Of a stretch of DNA of 64,000 bases, positions 35,480 through 47,494 are shown piece by piece. The translations under genes and the position numbers were made by a program. The first letter of the stretch is position 1; each line of letters begins with the position of its first letter. The notes below the pieces were generated by a model. It saw only the letters and a program-made list of their open reading frames with translations. It searched no databases and was not told the DNA's origin. This stretch comes from Dermatemys mawii (lineage: Eukaryota > Chordata > Testudines > Dermatemydidae). The stretch lies in NCBI GenBank assembly GCA_007922305.1, contig ML677365.1, positions 15,680,293-15,744,292 of the forward strand, written 5' to 3'.

Positions 35480-36884
35480 CACTGTAAACCAGAACTCTTT
35501 AATCAAACAGTGCCAAAACTGAATAAGATTTTAAAAAGCTGAGGAAAAGAAGGACCTTAACTAGTGGTAAATTAATGATCAACACTAACTATATGAAGCC
35601 CATTTATTCTTTCACACTGCTGATTTCCAACACATCCATGGCTGGCAATTGACTTCTTCCAGAGAATATGGTTACATATGCCAAGGAGTTAATGGTTTGC
35701 ATATGTCCAACAGGAATGTCTTTCTGAAATAGACTGTAACTTTCACAGAATGACTGGTGGTGGTAGCTCTTTCACCTCTGGGTGAAAATGTTGCCGGTTT
35801 AAATTACACAGTGGTATCTAAACTCATACCTGATATTGACCTCTTAATATATTTGGGGATGGTGTACTGTTACAGATGTCCTCTAGATGAATTGTGAAAT
35901 AAACTGTTCCCTTTCAATTTTTGGTGATTACTGATAAGGGTGACTGTTCATTAAAAATAAAGGCTTAACACAGTTTTTCCTGTCTCAGTTATCCCTTTTC
36001 TCCATTAATACCAACTGCAACAGGGTCTTACCCAGTCCAGGATCAGACCTTACCTCTGCCTTAGCTTTGCCTTCTCAGGCTTCCCAATAACTTCACTCAG
36101 GCTCTCATGTGAGTCAAATAACTTCTCTTCTTGGAGAATCTGTTTTATTTAGACAATATTGCAATTCAAATGTCAATTTAAATCAAAATTAAGACTTTTC
36201 TTGGTTCCACTGTTTGTTCAGCCTCTTGCTGTGCTCAACAGTTTCCCCCGTAAAACCCAGATCCAGTTACCTGGTGTTTCCTCAAATGTCTCAGGGTTTC
36301 TGTTCATGCTTGTCATTTTAGTTACTCCACCTGGGCCTTTTCATCTGGCTGGTGTAGAGACTCTCTGACCCTGCATCTCCTCAGGACTTTTTTCTTCCCC
36401 TCAAAGATGGAGCAGGATCCCTCTGATAGAAAGTTGTGTCCTTGGGCTACTATCAGGTGATCCTGGTCACCTGACCAGCCACTGGCCCCAGCCCAGTTCC
36501 ATCATCAGTGGCCAGATACCTTGGTATGGGCAGGGCTGAGCCCAACTTCCTAAAAGGCCAGGTCATCCTGTAACACTAATTGTAATGAAGTGGTTCACAA
36601 ACAGGACTTAACTATACCTTTTAAATGGCTGGGAAAGGGAAGAAGTATTACTGTCCCAGTGCACATATCAGGAGACTTCATCCCTCCTGGGTGCGCAGCA
36701 GGACTTTCTGTCCTTAAAAAAACCCCATTCTTCTGACACTGTATTCTAGGTCCATGAGCACTTCAAGCTCACTACCTATCACCTGCCTTACACATCCCAA
36801 TGCCTTTAGCACAATTAGGTGCTAGGGCTGTCATGCTTAGATGGCTTCAGTGGTGCTTGTCACAATGAACACAGAGAGTTGAAA
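35480..36884. other. Intron, unassigned
   Basis: No gene. 35990-36575 is richer in GC and pyrimidine and begins and ends with CAACAGGGTC / CTGTAACA-like text, which could be an old LTR, but I cannot define its ends. Confidence 0.45.
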
Positions 36885-37790
36885 TGGACACCTGCTCCTC
36901 TGCCTTTAGAGCTCCCTCTTGTGGATTCCTACAGGGATCCACATTCTCCCGTAGTCTGTTCAACATCCATGTGAAGCTACTACGGAAGATTATAAAACAA
37001 TATGGACTAAAATGCCAGCTATCAGCAGATTGCATCCAGCTCTATATCACTTTCCCATCATATGCAAATAGCCCAGTCTCCCAGTGAGTTGACTGATGTC
37101 AAGAATTGGAAAAAGAGAGTCATCTGAAGCTGAATCCTGGAAAGACTAAGATGATGGGAGTTGGGAGACATAGAAGCACTTTGAAGAAGTCACTGCACCA
37201 GATTTTCAGTTTATGCAAATGCCCCCTTACATTGTTCTAGTATGGTAAGTGTACCAGGGATCTTTGTGAAAATGAGAATCAGGCTCACTCCCTCTCTAAC
37301 ATCTTTCTGCAATGAGAGCAACTGCCTTCAGATTATTCCAGTAATCTATGGTGGTGTGTTCACTTGAAGTTTTCACTTCTTCTCTTTATTCAGAACATAG
37401 CAGCTCATCTGTCCACTTCTTAGCATATGTGCAATGTGCCTCAGGTGCCATGTGATCAGGATTCATTACTGAATTTGGTCCGCTGGTTGGATCATCAGCT
37501 TCCCCAATATAGGTCCAATACATGCTCCTCCAGTGCTCTGCTCTCTTCCCTGATATACTAGAATACTAGATCAAAATCAAGTTTTTCAGTCTCAATGGGG
37601 AGACTATGTGTACAGATGACTGTACTGTCTCAGTAGTCAGCCCATGAATTTCCAGGAACTCGCTCCCAAAAGACGATGCACTTCTGTGTCTTTCAAATAA
37701 AATGCAAAACCCATTTCTTAAGTGTATCCTTCGTATGGTAACAAAGCCATCACACACTCAAAGAGCCCAACCTCTGCTGACTGGAGGGAA
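36885..37790 (+). mobile_element. L2-like LINE remnant
   Basis: The frame at 36884-37087 reads QGSTFSRSLFNIHVKLLRKI followed by YGLKCQLSADCIQLYI: the RT motif B (QGSxLSPLLFNIYM in L2) and motif C, where the expected YADD has become SADC. Downstream, LKLNPGKTKMMGVG matches the L2 segment after the active site. The sequence to 37790 (HFLAYVQCASGAM, later ELAPKRRCTSVSFK) is a poorly preserved C-terminal part. The loss of the catalytic Asp pair shows it is long inactive. Confidence 0.75.
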
Positions 37791-38004
37791 GAAAACTGTA
37801 AGTAAACACATCTTCATGCACTTTTTAATTCTGTGTGGTTTCAGATATCAGTGTTGGTATGAATACCATGTGAAAACCTAGATCACTGGATGTGTTGGGG
37901 TTGGGAATAATGTTTCCTCTCCTTTGTTTAGTTTATCAGCACTTCAGCAGCATAATTTTTTCCACTGTATTCGATAATTCAAGTGTCATTCTGTTACTGA
38001 GTGT

Positions 38005-38306
38005 GGGCTTTTCTTTGCTACTAGGATAAATCGACCTAAGTTACGCTACTCCAGCTATGTGAATAATATAGCTGGAGTCAACGTAGCTTAGGCCAATTTA
38101 CCCCAGTTTCTTCACTGTGCTGCACTGACGAGAGACGCTCTCCAGTCAACTTACCTTACTCTTCTCAGGGAACTAGAATACCGAAGTCAATTGGAGAGTG
38201 CTCTGCGGTCAATTTAGCAGGTCTTCACTAGACCTGCTAAATCGACACCCACTGCATCGGTTTCAGCAGCATCAATCTGGATCTGCCCGGTAGTGAAGAC
38301 AAACCC
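38005..38306. mobile_element. MITE with terminal inverted repeats and internal hairpins
   Basis: The left GGGCTTTTCTTTGCTACTAG and the right CGGTAGTGAAGACAAACCC are inverted repeats. Inside are two perfect hairpins: ACTCCAGCTAT/ATAGCTGGAGT (38048-38078) and AGCAGGTCT/AGACCTGCT (38216-38238). The family (AAATCGACC-rich) is common in turtles to my knowledge. No clear target duplication was found, so I leave the superfamily open. Confidence 0.8.
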
Positions 38307-38811
38307 TAAATAACAACTACGTGTTTGTCTCCACAGAGTTATGCATCAAGTATTTGTACCTAACAACTATATTATACCTCCACCTGATGCCGTCATGGTA
38401 TTCTCTCACTTTTATAATTAGGAATATGTTTCCTCAGAAATAATGTACTAGAAACTCAAAACTGTATAAAATGTTCATTATATACACCTTTTATTTTGGT
38501 GTTTATAGCACCAATCTAATATCTCTTTGCAAATGACAAAAGACTGAGATGTTCGGCTTCTTGGCCACCTCTATCACTGTGACGCACTCCCAGCCCACTG
38601 CTAGAAGACACTTTTCACCATTTTGGCAAGACCAGCTTACCATCTTTGATGCCATCTGCCCCTCTTCTGTCAACTTTGAGACCATATATCTCTGTTTGCC
38701 TGCAATTGAGAGCTAATCTGAACTGTTTCGGTCTTGGAGATTATCCATTAGGGATACTCCACAGAGTTCATCTACCTCCCTCTTCATACACCTACTTCCT
38801 GGTCCCCCTTC

Positions 38812-39998
38812 ATGGACCACTCTCACGGGGGTGATTCTTCAATAGGAAATGGAATCCCTATTGCACTAAGGGGAAGTAGAGCATGTTCTGCCTCAGCATC
38901 AGGGAAGAAGTTTCTGTTCTCCTTATTTCCTAATCCCCCCACAAAAGATGGAGGGTTCAAGACCCATATTGGATATTCAGCTATTCACCATCTTCATTCA
39001 AAAGTTGAAATTCAGGAAGGTTACGTTAGTATCAATAATCCCCTCTTCAAGAAGGGATGTAGCTTGTGGCTTTTGATATGGAAGATTCATATGGTTTATG
39101 GTGGGCTGGGAGCACTTCCAATTCCAAGTACTCCCGTTTGATTTAGTGACAGCACCTGAAGTGTTTATGAAGGTTTTCTCTGTGGTTGCGACCCAGATGA
39201 GATGACAGCGCCACACAGCCTTCCCGTATCTTAACAACTGGCTCTTGGTATGTCACTGTCGACAAGAGGTCAGGTCAGCTATTCAGTACCTCATTCAGTG
39301 TCCGTAAGCCCTTTGTGTGAACAGAGAAAAATTTGTTTTACCCCCATGAGGACAATAAACTTTATTGGGGCAACATTGGACTCTGTTTCTGCAAGAACCT
39401 TCCTCCCCACAGAAAGATTTCAAAGAATATGCAACCTAATTTATTTGATTTCCCACAGACCGAGAACTAGTGTGTGGAAGTGCTTATCACTGCTGATGTG
39501 ACACCCTTTGCCAGGCTTCATCTACATTGCCTGCAGGCCCTGGCTCAATTTGCCCAGCAAGCACCACATCAGCTGCAAGGTGGCTGTTCCTAACTGGATC
39601 ATCACCTCCTTCGTTTGGTGGTCGAACCCAGACAAGGTATGAGTGGGAGCTTTCTTCTTCATTCCCACTCCCAGAGCCACTTTTGCAACAGATGAGTCCC
39701 TTTTGGAGCGGGGCACCCACTTGAACAGTCACACTGAACAGGGCACATGGATCACGTGGGAGACCAGATTACATTTCAACATTATGGAGCTGCAAGCACT
39801 CTGCCTTGCATGCAAGGCCTTTCTCCTATTCATGCACTCCTGCCACATCCTGGTGGTGTCAGACAATATCCCCATTGTGGTCTACATAAACAAACAGGGA
39901 GAAGCGAGATCTCTCCTGCTTAGTCTGGAAACAATCAGGCTTTGGAATTGTTGCATCAGGCTCATCATCACTATCCAGGTGCCTTATCTTCTGGGTAT
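38812..39998 (+). pseudogene. DIRS RT and RNase H, broken
   Basis: RT pieces in changing frames: GKKFLFSLFPNPPTKDGGF, then a segment with FPYLNNWLL at about 39222 where an active RT has YLDD, so both catalytic Asp are lost to Asn. FIGATLDSVSARTFLPTERF follows at about 39358. RNase H follows with TDES (about 39690), MELQALCLACKAFL and VVSDNIPIVVYINKQGE, which carry the Asp-Glu-Asp set. An in-frame stop after SLLM at 39499 and several shifts break it. The frame leads into YLLGI at 39983-39998, where the LTR interrupts. Confidence 0.8.
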
Positions 39999-40658
39999 TG
40001 TGACAAAGCTCCAAGTCTGTACTTGTGGGTCCTGCGCTTCCTGGCAGATTTAGGGGCCTCAGAAACTCATCTAGGCCCCAGAGTGACCTCCCCTTCTCAG
40101 TATAATTGACAAGAGTCACCACCTAGTGAGTTACCTTCATCACAGGCCAGTATGGAAGATGGAAAAGGGGGGAGTCCAGGCCCGCCCTCTACTCCGGGCT
40201 CCAGCCCAGGGATCCTAATAGTATCAGCTAAGATGGCTGACCTTTTATCCACAAAACACAATACAATTCCCTGGGCTACTTCCCCACAGCAGTCCCCGCT
40301 TCTTCAAACTCCACTTCACCCTTACCTCAGGGCCTCCTTCCTTCTGTATGATATGTTGTCCACCACTCAGTCTCACCAACGGCACAACTTCCTTCCACAG
40401 CTCCTGACACCCACAGCCCACCTGACTAACTGGGAGGTTTTTATCTGGTTTCAGCCAGTCCCTGATTGGCTTCAGGTGTCCCAATCAGGCTAGCTGTTTC
40501 TACTCTTTTCTTGAAGGTTCTTAATTGGCCCCAGGTGTCTTGACTGGCCTGGAGTAGCCTTTGTTTGGCTATCCAGGGAACAGGGACCTGCACATCCTGA
40601 GACTAATATACCTGCCTTCCAGCACTCTCCTATATCCTTCTGGTCTGACTCCATCACA
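39999..40658. mobile_element. Solo LTR inserted in the DIRS element, 4-bp duplication GTAT
   Basis: 660 bp with TGTGACAAAGCTCC at the left and GACTCCATCACA at the right, so TG...CA ends. GTAT is duplicated directly outside both (39995-39998, 40659-40662). A 4-bp duplication fits Gypsy-type and gammaretrovirus-like LTRs. There is no internal region, so it arose by recombination between two LTRs. I could not fix its transcriptional orientation: no AATAAA is clear on either strand. The DIRS frame resumes directly after it (HNFFASNLSGHFLADHKW). Confidence 0.93.
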
Positions 40659-41396
40659 GTATACATAACTTCTTTGCAAGCAACCTCAGCGGGCATTTCT
40701 TGGCAGACCACAAGTGGGAAATCCATGACTGCTTTGACAGATATTCTCATGTGGTGAGACACGCCTCTGTGGGATATCTTTACTCACAAACAAACAGAAA
40801 ACTCCCCTTATATGGTTCCAAGGATCCATGGGACACAAATCCCAAGGCAGTGCACTCTTACTCTTGTGGAGGAATGGTTTCAGTTAGGTGTTTCCTTCCA
40901 TCATATTGTTCCCACAGGTGCTGAGAAAGATATGTTGTGATGTCATTCTCCTAGCCGCCTACTGGCTCAGGCAGTTTTGGTTCCCAGAGCTTCTTCAGTA
41001 TCAGCCCACTCTCCAGTCAAGATACACTCCTTCCCAGATTTCCTGATGCAGGACAGGCAAACACCCCAACCCAGGCTCTTTCCACCTCACAGTGTGGTGT
41101 TTGGATGGTTATCAGAAGTAGATCGCTCTTGTTTGTCGTCTGTCCAGGCTATACTTATCCAGAATAGGGAAGAATTCACCAATACTTGTTATTTAGTTAA
41201 GTGGAAATGCGTGTACACCTGAATTTAGCACAATCAGCCTCATCCAGACCCTGCAAGCATTCCTATAATTTTAGACTACTTCCTGTCTCTAAAGAAGTCT
41301 GATCTCAGTCAGCTTGTTACAAATCCACCTTGCAATCATTAATGCCTCCCTCCCTCCAGTAGATGGGCCATCTGTCATTTACCCACCCAAGGGTTC

Positions 41397-42095
41397 ATGA
41401 AGGGCCTCATCATGGCCTTCCTGCCAGTCATTAGATCCACACCAGTATGGGATTTTAACCTTGTGCTGTCAAAACTTACTAGACTTCCACCTGAACCCTT
41501 AGTAACATGTTCCATGTCCCACTTATCCATGAAGGTCGCATTTCTAGTGGCTATCACTTTGTTCAGGAGAGCAGCAACCTGGGAACCCTTATGGCAGATC
41601 CCCTTTTTATAGTATTGTGCAAGGATAAATATCCCTTCACCTTTCTTCCAATACCCAGTGCTTCTCCCAAAGAGAAGAGACTTCACTCTCTTGACATCTG
41701 ATATACACCGGCCTTTTACTTGCAAAGAACCAAACCCATCAGAAGTTCTCCAAGACTCTTCATGAGTATAGTAGAAAGATTCCATGGTCAAACCAAATCC
41801 TCTAAAAGGATTTCTAAGTGCGTTTCAAGCTGTATTATCGAGTGCTACAGGTCAGCTCACATTCCTCAGCCTGACTGTACAATGGGCCCACTCCATGAGA
41901 GCCCAGGCCGCCATAGTAGCATCCTTGCAGAAGGTCCCAGTGCAAGATGTATGAAGAGCAGCCACCTGGAGCTCCATGCATACGTTTGCTAGACATTATG
42001 CAGTGGTCCAGGACTCTGCTATGGATGCAACAGTGGGATCTGCAGTTTTGCATGCATCTTTGCTGCCGGCCTCCTTGTATCCACCTCTAGTCTGA
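41397..42095 (+). pseudogene. DIRS tyrosine recombinase, broken but with catalytic motifs
   Basis: The N-side piece MKGLIMAFLPVIRSTPVWDF is followed by KVAFLVAITLFRRAATWE, which holds the first catalytic Arg. After a frameshift the C-terminal part (41880-42095) shows HSMR, the H-x-x-R box, and TFARHYAVV with the nucleophile Tyr and preceding Arg-His, ending in a stop at 42093. The enzyme inserts the circular DIRS cDNA. One internal stop (at about 41951, after VQDV) and the shifts inactivate it. Confidence 0.8.
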
Positions 42096-42819
42096 GTATG
42101 GCTTACCAATCATGCATGGACATTTTTTGAGATGTGTAGTCCCTGACTATATTTCAGTACCCTCCCTCCATCCCCACTGATTTGGATCTGGTTGGATTTG
42201 CAGTAAGAAGAGGAACTGAGCAGACGTTGACCTGCACTTCCTCTTATACCCGTGCTCTGGAACATGAGATCTACTGCATATGTGCAGGCCAATGGACACT
42301 GCTTGTTAAAAATCTCTGGATTTAGGTGCATAGGGCGCATGTGTACTCACATGTGGAATACAAATCACACCACATATCTCAAAGAACTTCTGATTACAGT
42401 AAGTAACCTCCATTTAAACCTTAGTATTATTAATCTAGAGAACTCTCCCCTTCCCCCGCCCCATATCTCAGTGAAGCATACCTAAACATCCTCATCAGAC
42501 ATTGCCTTCTGCATTCCTCCAGTTTTAGTATAGTTTTAAATAGCACGCCCAAATGTAAGAGATCAAAAAGCTTATATTAAATGAGTGACTGCTAAAACAA
42601 ACATAATTCCTTCTTTTTTGGGAATAAGAAATCTTCACTAGATTTCTGTGTAGGAATAAGGAAAACTCCTTCTAGCTGTGATGTGTGTATTTTAGCAGAA
42701 ATCAGTAGAGATGGGTCTGAGAGGCAAAGTTCAAATCTGTATCTCAGTTTTTCCAAAGATTGGAATTGTTTGTGCTCATCTCTAGTCACTTCTGTTAACT
42801 TTTCTTTTGCCATCTTGCC

Positions 42820-43440
42820 CTATTCATAACAATTCAGAATGCTGCTGCCAAGATTGTTTTCCTAGCCTGTCACTTTGACCACAACATCCTACTGTTTGCA
42901 TTCCTGCACTGGCTTTCCCTTCTTTGTTGCATCAAACATAAGCTGCTTGTCTTCACTTTCAAGGCCTTTTATGGCCTATCCTCACTCTACCTATCATATC
43001 TCATTTGTTATGGAGCTGTCAATGGCTCGCTTCCAATCAACCTATCAATCCATCATTGCTTGCTTGTTAATTTTAAAAATTAACACCTTCATGCTTTCTC
43101 CTGGGCTTCCCCACAAACATCCTATAATCTGCCTCATTACCTTTAGATCCCTGTTCAACACTCTCCTTTACCATGATGCTTATAGAAAACTTGAGAATGG
43201 TTAGGCTGCCGGGTTGTTTTGAGCACTGCCTATCAAGCTGACCAGTATTGTCTGATTGTGTCCTTTGTACTTCCCTGTCTGTATCCATCTGTTGTCTCTT
43301 GTCTTATATTTAGATTGTAAGCTCCTTGGGACAGGGACTGTATTTTTATTTGTTGTTTATACAGAACTGGCACAATGTTGTCCTGGTCTAGGACTAGGGT
43401 GCCTGGGCACAGTAATACAATAATAAATAATAGGGGATTT
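42820..43440 (+). mobile_element. L2-like LINE, 3' end
   Basis: Decayed C-terminal reading frame: QNAAAKIVFLACHF, LHWLSLLCCIKHKLLVFTFK, AFYGLSSLYLSYLI. Then a 3' UTR with ATTTAGATTGTAAGCTCCTT, GGGACAGGGACTG, AATGTTGTCCTGGTCTAGGA and a terminal TAATACAATAATAAATAATA. The frame matches the post-RT domain shared by L2 and related CR1-group LINEs. The clade call is tentative. Confidence 0.75.
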
Positions 43441-43980
43441 ATTAACATTTTACATTGTATTACACATTAAATTATATTATTAAAAGTTGTTGCTATTGTG
43501 TCAAACATGGAAAAAGTTTTTCGTGCCAAATTCAGGCCTCCCAGGAATAATACCATTGACTTCAATAGAGTTATTTTCACTTACACCAAATCTGAATTTG
43601 ACCTTTGTATTTAGCAAATTAAAAGCTTAATTATGTCATCTTGTTTTAGTGTTTTTTCTAGGGCTGCCAAGTGATTAAAAAAATTGATCACGATTAACTG
43701 CATGATTAAAAAATGTAATTGCGATTAATTGCATGATTAATCATGCTGTTAATCAAGAATAGAATACCATTTATTTAAATTTTTTGGATGTTTTTTACAT
43801 TTTCAAATATATTGATTTAAATTACAACACAGAATACAAAAGTGTACAGTGCTCACTTTATTTTTGATTACAAATATTTGTGGTGTAAAAAACCAAAAGA
43901 AATAGTATTTTTCAGTTCATCTAATACAAATACTATAGTGAAATCTCTTTATCATGAGAATTAAACTTACAAATGTAGAA

Positions 43981-44166
43981 TTATGTACAAAAAAATTTAC
44001 ATTGTTTTATTTTTGAATGTAAGACTTTAGAGCCTACAAGTCCAAACAGTGCTACTTCTTGATCAGCCAGTCGCTGCAGGAGATAATGCTGCCTTCTTCT
44101 TGTTTCAATGTTACCTGGGGAAAGTGAGAACAAGTGTTTGCATGACATTGTTGTAGCTGGTGTCAC
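43981..44166 (-). pseudogene. hAT transposase C-terminus, left arm
   Basis: Reads MTPATTMSCKHLFSLSPGN, then TRRRQHYLLQRLADQEVALF. The CKHLFSLSPG core corresponds to the CERLFSxxG motif of the hAT dimerisation domain, which holds transposase monomers together. After this core the frame departs from the expected order through a shift. The continuing - strand frame upstream (44424-44209, SLKREHSDAETTESE and later SDYENEQ) is the acidic segment of the same protein. Confidence 0.8.
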
Positions 44167-44829
44167 AACATATTTACGTGTCAGATGTGTTAAAGATTCT
44201 TATGTTGCTCATGCTTCAACCACTATACCAAAGGACATGCGTCCATGCTTATGACGGGTTCTGTTCAATAATGATCCAAAGTAGTGTGGGATTGATGCCT
44301 GTTCATTTTCATAATCTGAGTCAGATGCCACCAACAGAAGGCTGAATTTCTTTTCTGGTGTTTCGGATTCTGTAGTTTCTGCATCAGAGTGTTCTCTTTT
44401 AAGACTTCTGAAAATATGCTCCACATCTCGTCCCTCTCAGATTTTAGAGGGCACTTCAGATTCTTGAACCTTCAGTTGAGTGCTGTAGCTATCTTTAGAA
44501 ATCTGATTGATATTGGAACCTTTTTTGTGTGTTTGTCAAATCTGCAGTGAAAGTGTTCTTAAATCAAACAACATATGCTGGGTCGTCATTCTAGATTACC
44601 ATAACACAAAATATATGGTAGAATGCAAGTAAAACCGTGGAGCAGGAGACATATGATTCTCCTCCAAGAAGTTCAGCCACAAATGTAATTAACACATTTT
44701 TTTAAACAAGCATCAGCATGGAGGAATGTCCTCTGGAATGGTGGTCAAAGCATGAAGATGCATATGAATGTTTAGCGTATCCTTTAGTAAAGGATTACTA
44801 AATAAATGTTTACTAAATACCTTGAAATG

Positions 44830-44961
44830 CTGGCTACACAAGTGTCATGCAAACTCCTTTTCTCACTTTCAGATGATATTGTAAATAAGAGGCAGGCAGC
44901 ATTATCTTCCATAAATGTAAGCAAACTTGTTTCTTTTAACGATTCGCTGAACAAGAAGTAG
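44830..44961 (+). pseudogene. hAT transposase C-terminus, right arm
   Basis: 44 codons ending in TAG: LATQVSCKLLFSLSDDIVNK, then RQAALSSINVSKLVSFNDSL and NKK. This is the hAT dimerisation domain in its normal order (CxxLFSLSxxI...R.ALS...V.KLV). Upstream the same strand has ECPLEWWSKHED (about 44720), the motif that precedes it in hAT proteins, but stops lie between. It mirrors the left-arm copy on the opposite strand. Confidence 0.85.
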
Positions 44962-45348
44962 GATTGAGTGGACTTGTAGGCCTAAAATTTTATATTGTTT
45001 TGTTATTGAGGACAGTTATGAAACAAAAAATTCATCTGTGAATTGCACTTTCATGATAAAGAGATTGCACTACAGTATGCGGATGAGATGAATTGAAAAA
45101 TACAATTTTCTTTTGTTTGTAATTTTTACAGTGCAAATATTTGTAAACAAAAGTAATATAAAGTGAGCCCTGTACACTTTGTATTTTGTGTTATAACTGA
45201 AATCAATATATTAGAAAAATTTCCAAAATATTTAATATATTTCAGTTGGCATTCTGTTGTTTTACAGTGATTAATCACAGGTTTTTAATAATTTTTTTGA
45301 GTTAATCACATGAGGTAATTGCAATTAATCAACAGCCCTAGTTTTTTC

Positions 45349-47490
45349 CAGAAAAAGATAAGTGCTTTGTCACTAATAAGATGTCAACAAAGACATTATT
45401 GCTTGTTTGTTTCTTGGATCTAAGCTTGAGGATTTTTCTTCCCTTTCTGGAACCTGTAGGTCTATGTTATTAGTAAAGCTTATTGTATGCCTAATTTACA
45501 TGGAAATTCAGGTTGATTTAAAAATACAAATGTTACTGGAGAAACAGTAGAGGCTTAGACTATTATTATTTTTAGTGTTCACTAAATCTCCAGTGCTATG
45601 TTTTCCTTTTGTACTGTAGTAGGTTCAAATCAACAGGCTTGAAAAGGTTAGTTAGCCACTTGGGATATTTAAAATGAAGTGCAAACCACATTGCTAATAT
45701 TCTAGTAGCTACAAACAATGCATTTTTAAGTTGAGCTGTAGAAGGGAAAATGGCAATAGTTCATAATTGTGCTGTCCTCATCTGTCTCCTGAGGGGAGAA
45801 AAAACTTTTAAATGGTATATTTAAACGTGAGAACTCTAGGAGGAAAGCAGAGGTATAAGTTGTTAGCTTCAGCCTTATGTATGGTGTTAGCCAAAATGCA
45901 ATTCAGGCAGTTGTGTTCTGTAGCCACTGTGTGACCTACCCATGGGCAATCACAATTTTTTTTTTAAAACCTAATTGGCTCATGTTTAGTTTACTAAATG
46001 CCATCTGGACTCAGTAAAAAGCAAGTGACCTGCACTGAATTAGTATAATTGTAATGCAAACAGAACATCACATAGTTTTGGTCTCATACAGGAAAAGAGA
46101 AAGTTTGAAAGACTTTTCTATTTGATAAATAAAAATGGAAGATATGGAAAGCCAAATCTGGTTCAGACTTTCATTTCATTTATTTTATGTAAAAAAGAAA
46201 TCAAGTGTTGGATTTTTCGATGTTTTTTGTTTCAGAATTTCTTTCCCCCTTTTTCTGAAAGAATCTTCTTTATCTTGTATATGGAACATATGAAATCATG
46301 GCACTAATTCTTTCACTATAAAAAATGACATTGCCTGAAACAAGTTATTTTCTGCACTACTCTGGCTGTCAGGAACTCTACAAAGAATTAAAGTGTCAAT
46401 TCTAATGATATCTTTGAATTTTAACTCTGGGACTCTGATCTTATAATTAGATTATCCAATTTAATTTAAAAAGTGTTGTTTTAAAATGTAGGCTTAATTT
46501 GTCATTTTATAAGTAATACTCTGCATCACCAATGCTACCTTTATCATTTGGTCATTCAAAATGCAGTGGCCAAATTTGCTTGTGCAACCCCATTGTCTGC
46601 ACTGTGGCTTGCATGGGGTGGAAAAGGAGGACTGAATTTAACCTGTTAACTACATTTATTATCAGGAAATGATATAGCTCAATCTTGCATTAATCTAACA
46701 ATATAATGAATGAACTGTAATTTAAATGTTTTGTGAGTTACGGGAGAAAATATTGATTAGCTAAGGACAATTACTTACGGGTGTACAATGGGTATACAAG
46801 ATGGGGAAAGGACAATAGGGGCCTCTCTGGATTTTTCCCCATCCCCAGAACCTCCACTGGTCATACTATTCCTTGTCACTTGAAGGAGTAGAGAGGTTAG
46901 AGGCATAGTTGTTTAATAAAACCCAATCACGTTTTTGTCATTGACTAAAATCTTCCTTAGCTAATTCTAGACTTACAGTGGTGAATAATTTAGTTTTAGC
47001 CCAATTTAATTTTAGGAAAAAATATTAGAAATCCCTGTGCTTCATTCAGCTCAAACATATTAAAAGGTATTCTGGTTAATACATATTTTTAAATTTAACT
47101 GTAGAACCACAAATACTGGCAGAAGGACATAAGGACAAGCATGATGTATGTAACTACTTATCTTAAAAATTGATTAGATTTCATATTTATATTATCTCTT
47201 TACTTATTACTGTTTATGCTGTTTGCTTACAGCTTGGACAATGCAAATAGATGAGTAAGTTTTACTTTTGTTTATTGTTAGCTTTTAGTCTTCTGTCTGT
47301 ATCTCTGCTCTTTTTTGTTATCATATTCTATTTCACCTCTGCATTCCACCAGAGATGCCACTTCTTATATTTTCTCTCCTAATATTTTCAATATCTTCTT
47401 TCATTTGGGCTCTATGCTTAGGATGACCTGCATATTCTATCCCTGACATTCTCCTCTCCACTTCCTCTCCAACCTGAAAATCATCATCTT
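45349..47490. other. Intron, no assigned element
   Basis: AT-rich sequence without a recognised repeat, exon or RNA gene. The open frame at 46122-46307 is Phe-rich by chance and lacks a domain. Confidence 0.55.
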
Positions 47491-47494
47491 TTGT

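Larger units (their letters stand above)
38530..42420 (+). mobile_element. DIRS-type retrotransposon, RT-RNase H-tyrosine recombinase part
   Basis: About 3.9 kb including a 660-bp LTR insertion. In order on the + strand: decayed linker, RT, RNase H, a connecting domain interrupted by the LTR, and a tyrosine recombinase that closes at a stop at 42093-42095. A 3' untranslated part follows to about 42420 (ATCTCAAAGAACTTCTGATT, AGTAAGTAACCTCC). A tyrosine recombinase instead of an integrase defines the DIRS group, which integrates without target duplication. ORF1 and the 5' end are missing. Multiple frameshifts and stops make it inactive. Confidence 0.85.
43659..45340. mobile_element. hAT element with very long inverted arms, perfect 8-bp duplication
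   Basis: The ends TAGGGCTG and CAGCCCTA are inverted, and GTTTTTTC lies directly outside both (43651-43658 and 45341-45348), an exact 8-bp hAT duplication. The outer about 600 bp on each side are homologous in inverted orientation (43659-44256 against 44705-45340). Both arms include the C-terminal hAT dimerisation segment. The centre at 44257-44704 is unpaired and reads on the - strand as more transposase-like sequence. All frames are interrupted. Confidence 0.95.

Noticed and set aside
35990..36575. Old LTR
   Set aside because: No TG...CA ends with duplication, no polyadenylation signal in place, and no second copy in the window.
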